A stretch of DNA of 64,000 nt, taken from the NCBI GenBank assembly GCA_958450365.1, contig CAUEEP010000736.1, forward strand, positions 3,902,001 through 3,966,000. Direction: 5' to 3'. The position numbers and the translations under genes were made by a program. The stretch comes from Mesorhabditis belari. Its lineage: Eukaryota; Nematoda; Chromadorea; Rhabditida; Rhabditidae. The notes below the pieces were generated by a model that saw only the letters and a list, made by a program, of their open reading frames with translations, made no database searches and was not told the DNA's origin. Positions 57,765 to 64,000 of the stretch are shown in pieces (position 1 is the first letter of the stretch; the number at the start of each line of letters is the position of its first letter).

Positions 57765-60455
57765 TTATTGTTCATTGTTTTCATCATTTGAGCAATCCTC
57801 CGGTTGAATACATGCACCATTAGAGTCTCGTACAAAGCCCAGCACGCAAGCACAACCCGGAGTGCAAGACTTATAGCATCTTTTCTAAATTATATACAGT
57901 GGCGGACATAAACTTATCACACCCCAAAATAATTTCTTATTTCTCCTCTAACTTTTTTTCTAAACAACCCTTTGAGCTAAAAGTTGGTTTAGACACGTAA
58001 AAACAAACATATTTTAATATTTTAAGTCAAAAAACTAAATATCTCTGATGAAAAACTTTTTTTGAACTTTTTTATTATAAACTCGAACGACATTGACTTA
58101 TCACACCTCATAAAAACAACACAAAAAGCTATTAAAAACTACCCAAAAACAACGGTTGATAAATCAAAACGGGAACAAAAACTTAATACTTCGTTGGGAA
58201 TCCTTTTGAAGCAATCAGTGCAGCACACCGACGTTGCATGGATTCGATGAGTGTGTCTAGTGTGGCTTGAGGGATCTCGGTCCATTTCTTGACCAATAAG
58301 TCGAATTTCTCTTGAGCATTTTTAGTCTTATACCCTTTGCAACTCCTCTCAAGCACATCCCACAGGTGTTCGATTGGGTTGAGATCCGGACTTTGACTGG
58401 GCCAGTCCATCACTTGCAGCCCTTGTTGGGTGAACCATTGAGTGACGCGGCGTGCTTTGTGCTTAGGATCGTTGTCTTGCTGGTATATGAAGTTTGGAGG
58501 CATGAACCGAGTAGCAGACGGTAACATATGGTTCTGTAAGATATCCAAGTAGACAAATTGATCCATGATCCCGTCGATTCGTTTCAGCGCCACCAATCCG
58601 CGAGCCGAAAAGCCACCCCAAATAGTCACACTTCCGCCCCCATATTTAACAGCCGGTAAAATATATTTCGGGTCGAATCTTTTATTGGGAGGACGTCTCA
58701 CATATTGAATTCCATCACTTCCAAACAAGTTGAACTTGGACTCGTCGCTGAAAAGCACATTTTGCCACTGTTGCTTAGTCCATTTAACGTGGTCCTTGGC
58801 GAACTTCACTCGACGCTTCCGATTCTTTGCGGAAATGAGCGGTTTGTGAGCAGGACGACGACCAAATCGGTTGGCATGGTTTAGGCGCCGTTGGACTGTC
58901 CGTGGAGAGATCGAATCCTTAACGTTTCTTGGCAACTCCGCATGAATGTCGACCGCCGTCTTGAATGGGTCCGCCTTGGAGAGCTCGAGAATCCGATTGT
59001 CGTCTCGTTGAGTGGTTTTTCGTAAGGCTCCCTTATTCTTTTTGCTTCGAGCGATCCCGTCCGACAGTGTAGAGCCAAAATTTTGTTGACCGTGGTCCGA
59101 TCGATTCCCAAAACACTCCCAATTTCTTTCTGACTCTTCTGTTGGCGGTGAAGACGAAGAACGTCCTCCCTTTTCTCCAACGAAATTTGCTTCTTCTTTC
59201 CCATATACCTAGAAAGAGTTTTAATGAGATTAGATTCAAAAGTCGGAAAAAAACCCAAAATAAAAACGAAATTTTAATGTTTTGTGTTGTTTTTATGAGG
59301 TGTGATAAGTCAATGTCGTTCGAGTTTATAATAAAAAAGTTCAAAAAAAGTTTTTCATCAGAGATATTTAGTTTTTTGACTTAAAATATTAAAATATGTT
59401 TGTTTTTACGTGTCTAAACCAACTTTTAGCTCAAAGGGTTGTTTAGAAAAAAAGTTAGAGGAGAAATAAGAAATTATTTTGGGGTGTGATAAGTTTATGT
59501 CCGCCACTGTATATTATTTTACGAGTTAAAATACGTCAGTGATACTAATATTCTACTCTACTGCATACTAATATTCTATTTTATTAGTGTTCCATCAGTT
59601 AACATCAGTTAAAAGAGGATCCAAAAAAGTTCAAAGATGTTTCGGTGAATGTTTTCCATAAATCTTGAAGCTCTAGTGGATTCTTGACGTTATCTGTGCT
59701 ACCCATATATTACATACATTGTATCGTGTTGCTTTTTATCGGTCCTTTTCGTGTTTGTGTGTATTAATTTTAAATCTTGCGCACTTTATTTCATGTTCTG
59801 AATAAAGTATCTATATATATATAAAGCTCAAACTTTTAAAGCAATTTGACCAATTCTACTTCTGCAATTATTCATTAGAAACTTAAAAATAAGAAATACT
59901 TTGATTCCTTACCAGTTTGGGCAAGCCTGGACAGAGTTTTGGACAAAAAGGTTTACATTGGACAAGTATCCCGTTTTTTCCGCATTCTAAAATTTGATTT
60001 TAACAAATTCAACATTCTTTTTTAGGTAAAAAGAAACAATACCATTTTCTTGAGAGATTGATCCAACAAAGCCACTGATTTGTTTCGTTTGACCATCAAT
60101 TGTTTGTTTATATCCATCGAGTGTCCATTAAGTGCAAATTTCACCAATCATTGCCCTCTTAATAAACCCTTTTCTCCTTTTCCCTTCGCCGAAAAAGATC
60201 ATAACCATTTCAAGCGACTCTAGCTGCCTTCTCGATCAATTCAGTTTGGACAAATGTTGTGTGTAAATTTTTGTAAATTTAATGTGCTATAAGTGAACTT
60301 TTTGTACTACTTTTTGTTTTTTTTACATACAGTACTGGACAATGAAATATCATACTTGAAAAAGGATCGTCACTTTCGCGCGTCTGTAACTCTGCAACAA
60401 CAACGTCTGCAACAAAGATGAGTTGGAGAAAGAAAAGCATGATCTTTCTAGCCAT
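57765..60455 (-). CDS. Secreted TIL-domain (trypsin-inhibitor-like) protein, about 91 aa
   Basis: Extracellular serine-protease inhibitor family. Exon 2 (59913-59986) gives CGKNGILVQCKPFCPKLCPG and exon 3 (57765-57884) gives CYKSCTPGCACVLGFVRD then CIQPEDC; together they carry ten cysteines in the TIL pattern, with CxPGCxCxxGFxRDxxGxCI. Exon 1 starts at ATG 60455 with a signal peptide (MARKIMLFFLQLIFVADVVV). Exon 1 must end in phase 1; the only fitting donor seen is CGCGAAA/GTGACG at 60374, inside a MITE arm, giving ELQTREKCGKN. The 2-kb intron 2 contains the whole Tc1-like transposon, whose left end lies about a dozen bases from exon 3, so only TATATAATTTAG remains as acceptor tract. Exons 2 and 3 are firm; exon 1 is less so. 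Confidence 0.75.
57897..59509 (-). mobile_element. Tc1-like transposon, nearly complete (1,613 bp)
   Basis: CAGTGGCGGACATAAACTTA at the left and its exact inverse at the right, with inverted repeats of about 230 bp that look nearly identical, flanked by TA on both sides. The terminal repeat has a second copy of the CTTATCACACC motif at its inner end, as in Tc3-type elements with two transposase-binding sites. It encodes one transposase on the minus strand. High arm identity suggests recent activity. Confidence 0.92.
58183..59204 (-). pseudogene. Tc1-family DD34E transposase with a single frameshift
   Basis: About 340 codons. N-terminus MGKKKQISLEKREDVLRLH with helix-turn-helix KEIGSVLGIDRTTVNKIL, then a frame change between about 59045 and 59095, after which SKKNKGALRKTTQRD, ADPFKTAVDIHAELPR and the second DNA-binding motif SPRTVQRRL continue. 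The catalytic domain is complete: LFSDESKFNL, FIYQQDNDPKHKA and SPDLNPIEHLWD, with 34 residues between the second Asp and the Glu. It ends at a stop at 58183. One indel is the only visible lesion. Confidence 0.88.
59510..59900. other. Intron of the TIL gene outside the transposon
   Basis: AT-rich with a (TA)n tract near 59812; no other feature seen. Confidence 0.5.
60330..60392. mobile_element. Single arm of family C MITE
   Basis: CAGTACTGGACAATGAAATA through CGCGCGTCTGTAACT matches the outer 63 bp of 3405-3635. The rest of the element is missing. It overlaps the proposed end of TIL exon 1. Confidence 0.85.
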
Positions 60456-60789
60456 GTTTAGTCAAATATTTGTTGTGATAAAGCAAGAGATGGTTGCAAT
60501 TGTTTTGTTTTGAAAAAGCAGCGTCCTTAAATAAAGCTTGAGCCTTTCTCTTTGCATTTTTTTTTGTTTTAGTTATATTGTTTCCATAGAACAAAACACA
60601 GAATCGTTTGTTTTTACAGAAAATTTTTAAAAAGGTTATTTTTTGTGTGAGTAATATTAAAGAATGTTATGAAACTATAGAAATTCCTACTTGTTATTAT
60701 AAATAAACTTATTTAAAAGATGAAATTGTATTTTCAAATAGATGATCTGCTTCTCGCATAAAAAGAGGAGATTATAACTAATAAAGAGG
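60456..60789. other. Upstream region of the TIL gene
   Basis: AT-rich sequence upstream of TIL exon 1 on the minus strand and of the DCN1-like gene on the plus strand; divergent promoters are likely here. No defined site recognised. Confidence 0.4.
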
Positions 60790-62228
60790 AAAATATATTG
60801 TCAATTACCCGGCTTGTAAATACTGGTGGCTTGTTGAAAGCCTTAATTGCCTAAAAAGTGGCAAAATCTTAGAATATTGGAAATTATTGCACAAATCTGC
60901 TTGGTTTTTATCATTTCTGAAAATCAGCAAGGTTTATTAATCAAATAAAGTTCATTTTTCTGTTCAACACTATTATTCTCAAACTTATTTCAGCAGAAAA
61001 TCGAACATTTCTCAATTCTCCACTCGTTTCTGCAGAAAACATGGGAGCTCAACTTAGAAAAAGGTAACATTTCAATAATTGGTATTGGGTTGGTGAATTG
61101 AAAACTGCCGGACTTTGAACTAAAATTTATCCAACATAAAACCATGAATTCATTCCAAATAATTTCCATTATTATTGACGACTTCTGCCCATTTTACAGG
61201 CAATTTGCGGATTCCTCTTTCGTAGTAGGATTTTGGTTTTGAATCGAAAAACTTTCAAAGCCAATTTTTGACTGCTTCTTCCGAATCGAAGTGTTCTCCC
61301 GCAAGCTCATTACTCATGATCCGGAATAAATAGTAATCAAAAGGGGCGAGGTCCGGACTTTATGGGGAATGCGCCAAAAGTTCCCGAACAAGGCTGTTTA
61401 TTTTAGAGCAAGTCAGTTTTGCAACGTGAGGGCGCGCGTTTTGGTGGATGAGAACGATCTTTGACTTGGAGGGCCTATTCTTCTTCAGGGATTCATTCAC
61501 CTTTCCCAACTGTCCACTGTATTTGATTGCATTAACGGTCGCCTTGCTATCCAGCCGCTCCCAGTACAAGTGTGTGAGACAAGTGTGAGACTCAAAAATG
61601 GAGGACTGGAGATGTTTCAATGTCCCAGTTTGAGCACTTTCTTCAAAAGAAACCCATTTTGGTGTCAATAGAAAAGTTGTAGAGAATCAAAAATTAGGCT
61701 TATAGCGAAATTTCCAAAAAGATACACTTAGTAGTTTCGCTTAAAATGCAATTTTTGTGAAAGTTCGTAAATTTGGTATTTCTTGAAAACCAGTTTTTGA
61801 ATCGTTCTCAAAATTTGGATATAAGCTTGATTTTTGATTCTCTACAACTTTTCCATTGACACCAAAATGGGTTTCTTTTGAAGAAAGTGCTCAAACTGTC
61901 ACATATGACAATAGACGGCAGTTTTCAATTCACCAACCCAATATATTGTCAATTAATAGGCTTGCAAATGCTGGTGGCTTGTTGAAAGCCTAAATTGCCT
62001 AAAAACTGGCAAAACCTTAGAATATTGGAAATTATTGCACAAATCTGCTCGGTTTTTATCATTTTTGAAAATCAGCAAGGTTTATTAGTCAAATAAAGTC
62101 CATTTTCTGTCCAACACTATTATTCTCAAACTTATTTCAGTAGAAAATCGAACACTTCTCAATTCTTCACTCGATTTGCAGAAAATATGGGAGCTCGACA
62201 TAGAAAAAGGTAACATTTCAATAATTGG
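60790..62228. repeat. 285-bp duplication carrying a first exon, with a mariner derivative between the copies
   Basis: ATTGTCAATTACCCGGCTTG ... AGGTAACATTTCAATAATTG (about 60800-61084) recurs as ATTGTCAATTAATAGGCTTG ... (about 61945-62228), both plus orientation with roughly 90 percent identity. The 857-bp mariner derivative fills the space exactly. Each copy contains a 5' pyrimidine tract, a TTTGCAG- or TTCTGCAG-like acceptor, ATGGGAGCT and a splice donor. Confidence 0.85.
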
Positions 62229-63728
62229 TAGTTATTGGTTGTAAACTAAGTCCTGACCCTTTCTTAAATTGCTAATATCTCAGCATAGGATCAATATATT
62301 TAAATGAAATTTTAAATAGATTATTCTCAAAAACTTACAAGCTTAATGCTAAAATTATAAAGTTATTCAGCGATTAGTGATCAAGTTATAAGAAAAAACA
62401 TGGTGCTACTACCCCTTTTTGGCCTTTTTCCATACAAAATAGGTTCACGCAAGTTAGAAAGTTTAGTTAGAAATTCAGGTCAATTCCTTTTAAATCAATG
62501 TTTCGAGTCGTGTAATTCATTTGGTAAAAACTTAAGGCCGAATAACGTAGTAGCTTTGGTCAAATAGAAAAATTAAATTTTCAGCGATTTCAACGGACAG
62601 CTAGATAAAGTTTAGCCTTCTTGAAAAATAAAATAAACTTTGCTAAATGTTTTGAAACTTTTTTAGAAATTGTCTACATTATTCTGGTTTTAAATGTAGT
62701 AGAACAGAAGTTGGATTGTTTCTTTATGTGCTCGTATTTTTAACAGAGGTAACAGATTGCTCTCGCCCAGTCTTTTTGCTACACTTGGTCGCTAATCGCC
62801 GAATAACTTTATAATTTTCGCATTAAGCTTGTAAGATTTTGAGAATAATCCGTTTAAAATTACATTTAAACATTTTGATTCTAAGCTGAGATATCAGCTA
62901 TTTAAGAAAGGGTCAAGACTTAGTTTACAGCCTAATAAAATAAAACTAAAACTAATGGCGGGCTTGAGCTTTTACACTTATATTGACACAAAGATTTGAT
63001 ACTGATATTGGTCCTCGTAAACAATGATATCTTCAAGTTTTAGGCGTAGAGAGATGCCACCAAATGCTCAACAACCCACTACTGATGAGTCAAATGTCAT
63101 AGATGATGCGAAGACTTCAGTGACTGTCGCAGTTCACCAACTCTTCGAGCGATATGCAAACAAACCAGCTGATAACCTTGGACCAGACAGGATTGGACCA
63201 CATGGGGTCTTGGAATTACTGGAGGATCTCGGAATTGGGTCAACTGATCGCAAAGTGTTGATCCTTGCCTGGCTTTTGAAAGCAAAGATTCAATGCGAAT
63301 TTACGGCCGATGAATGGAATGATGGACTGGTAGCTCTGGGAGTGGTGTCAATTGATGATCTCCGTATGGTTCTTGAAAAGGAAGAAAGGATTTTGGAGAA
63401 AGATGCCTCTAAACTGAAGACACTTTATCGATTCACTTACACTTTTGGAAAACCCGAACATCATCGGAAAATGGATTGCGAGACGGCGATCGTTTATTGG
63501 AAGATTCTATTTGAAGATCGTTATGCTTTGCTCGATGCTTGGACTTTATTCTTGCGTGTTCAACAGATTGATGTAATCAAGAGCGATGTCTGGAATCTGG
63601 TGTTAGAATTTTTCGAACAAATTGACGCAAATCTGTCAAACTACGATGATGAAGCAGCCTGGCCAGTGCTGTTGACCGACTTTGTTGAACATATACGCAA
63701 AGAGAAGTGTGCAGTCGGAGCTGCTTGA
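61041..63728 (+). CDS. DCN1-like (DCUN1D) neddylation factor with two alternative first exons
   Basis: Cullin-binding scaffold co-E3 that promotes NEDD8 transfer to cullins. The main exon 63044-63728 codes for the PONY domain: HQLFERYANKPADNLGPDRI, KVLILAWLLKAKIQCEFT, GLVALGVVSIDDL, YRFTYTFGKPEHHRKMDCET, AIVYWKILFEDRYALLDAW, VWNLVLEFFEQIDANLSNYD and the highly conserved DEAAWPVLLTDFVEHIR, then TGA. A phase-2 acceptor (TTTTAG/G) joins it to either of two 23-nt first exons, 61041-61063 (MGAQLRKR) or 62187-62209 (MGARHRKR), giving about 236 aa. Both begin Met-Gly followed by basic residues, as in N-myristoylated, membrane-targeted DCUN1D3-type proteins; no UBA domain is present. An ATG inside the exon (63054) could also serve. 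AATAAA near 63925. Confidence 0.88.
61085..61941 (-). mobile_element. Mariner-type deletion derivative, third copy
   Basis: Ends TTGGGTTGGTGAATTGAAAA and the exact inverse, flanked by TA; 857 bp. Same structure as 53493-54348: C-terminal transposase remnant on the minus strand plus the self-complementary block. Here the catalytic aspartate is lost (IHQNARPH in place of LHDNARPH) and a frameshift follows HSP. Confidence 0.88.
62234..62933. mobile_element. 700-bp element with long inverted arms in the DCN1-like intron
   Basis: Left GTAAACTAAGTCCTGACCCT and right AGGGTCAAGACTTAGTTTAC are inverted. The match continues through the arms for over 150 bp (TCTCAGC / GCTGAGA; AACTTACAAGCTTAATGC / GCATTAAGCTTGTAAG; AAAGTTATTCAGCGATTAG / CTAATCGCCGAATAACTTT). 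The centre is unrelated. No coding capacity. Confidence 0.8.
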
Positions 63729-64000
63729 GTAAAAAGTCTGTAAAAAACAATTTATTCAGTCTTTCTGGTTCAACTTTGCGTGTAAGAATTTAACTTTTTA
63801 TTTTCCGATTCAAGACCCATTTCTCGTCATATTGTTAGTCATAAAATATCATTTCTTTTCTATCTTCACATGATTCTTTAAATGTTTTTAAAGTTTATAA
63901 ATTCTTAAACTTAAAATAAACAAATAAAGCTTTTAAGAATTGTACTAAACATGGCGAAAAATGCATAACAACTAGACGATCTGTAAAAGCATTTGAAACA
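63729..64000. other. 3' flank of the DCN1-like gene
   Basis: AT-rich with AATAAACAAATAAAG near 63916-63930, probable poly(A) signals. Nothing else seen. Confidence 0.45.

Noticed and set aside
1..64000. Telomere repeats or programmed-elimination break sites (TTAGGC arrays)
   Set aside because: Only isolated TTAGGC words (for example near 353) were seen, no tandem array.

Overview
This window is nuclear DNA of a nematode, most likely a rhabditid. It is AT-rich. Genes are split by many small introns with TTTCAG-type acceptors, and several start codons sit a few bases after such an acceptor, as expected for spliced-leader trans-splicing. The protein families (serpentine receptors, a saposin-like protein, an ATGL-type lipase, a secreted cysteine-synthase-like enzyme, a TIL inhibitor) and the many Tc1/mariner elements and palindromic MITEs agree with this. 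The species cannot be fixed from the sequence.

Layout. 1-2.9 kb (minus): most of a rhodopsin-class GPCR whose 3' end lies outside the window. 3-23 kb: a gene-poor, repeat-rich block with minisatellites, at least four MITE families, a mariner derivative, two tRNA-related SINE-like repeats, a LINE fragment and a transposase fossil. 23.4-25.2 kb (plus): saposin-like gene. 26.7-32.4 kb (plus): an unrecognised nuclear protein with zinc fingers, AT hooks and a long coiled coil. 35.7-42.0 kb (plus): ATGL/PNPLA2 lipase of 19 exons with a one-base frameshift. 42-45 kb: transposon graveyard containing an 18S rRNA fragment. 45.1-48.6 kb (plus): multi-pass receptor-like gene. 49.1-52.5 kb (plus): secreted cysteine-synthase-like enzyme. 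52.9-55.0 kb (plus): TMEM53/DUF829 protein. 56.4-57.5 kb (plus): four-TM protein. 57.8-60.5 kb (minus): TIL inhibitor whose intron carries a nearly intact Tc1-like transposon. 61.0-63.7 kb (plus): DCN1-like neddylation factor with two duplicated first exons.

The genes do not form an obvious pathway or operon; spacing is mostly over 400 bp, and the 4-TM and TIL genes converge. The common theme is mobile DNA reshaping gene structure: duplicated promoter/first-exon segments around a mariner derivative, a MITE end that may supply a splice donor, a triplicated splice donor, and MITEs filling introns. Several MITE families share the same TACCGTA-like outer end while having unrelated interiors, which is the most system-like signal seen here.

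Exon boundaries were derived by hand from reading-frame continuity, splice sites and family resemblance; no alignment or RNA evidence was available.
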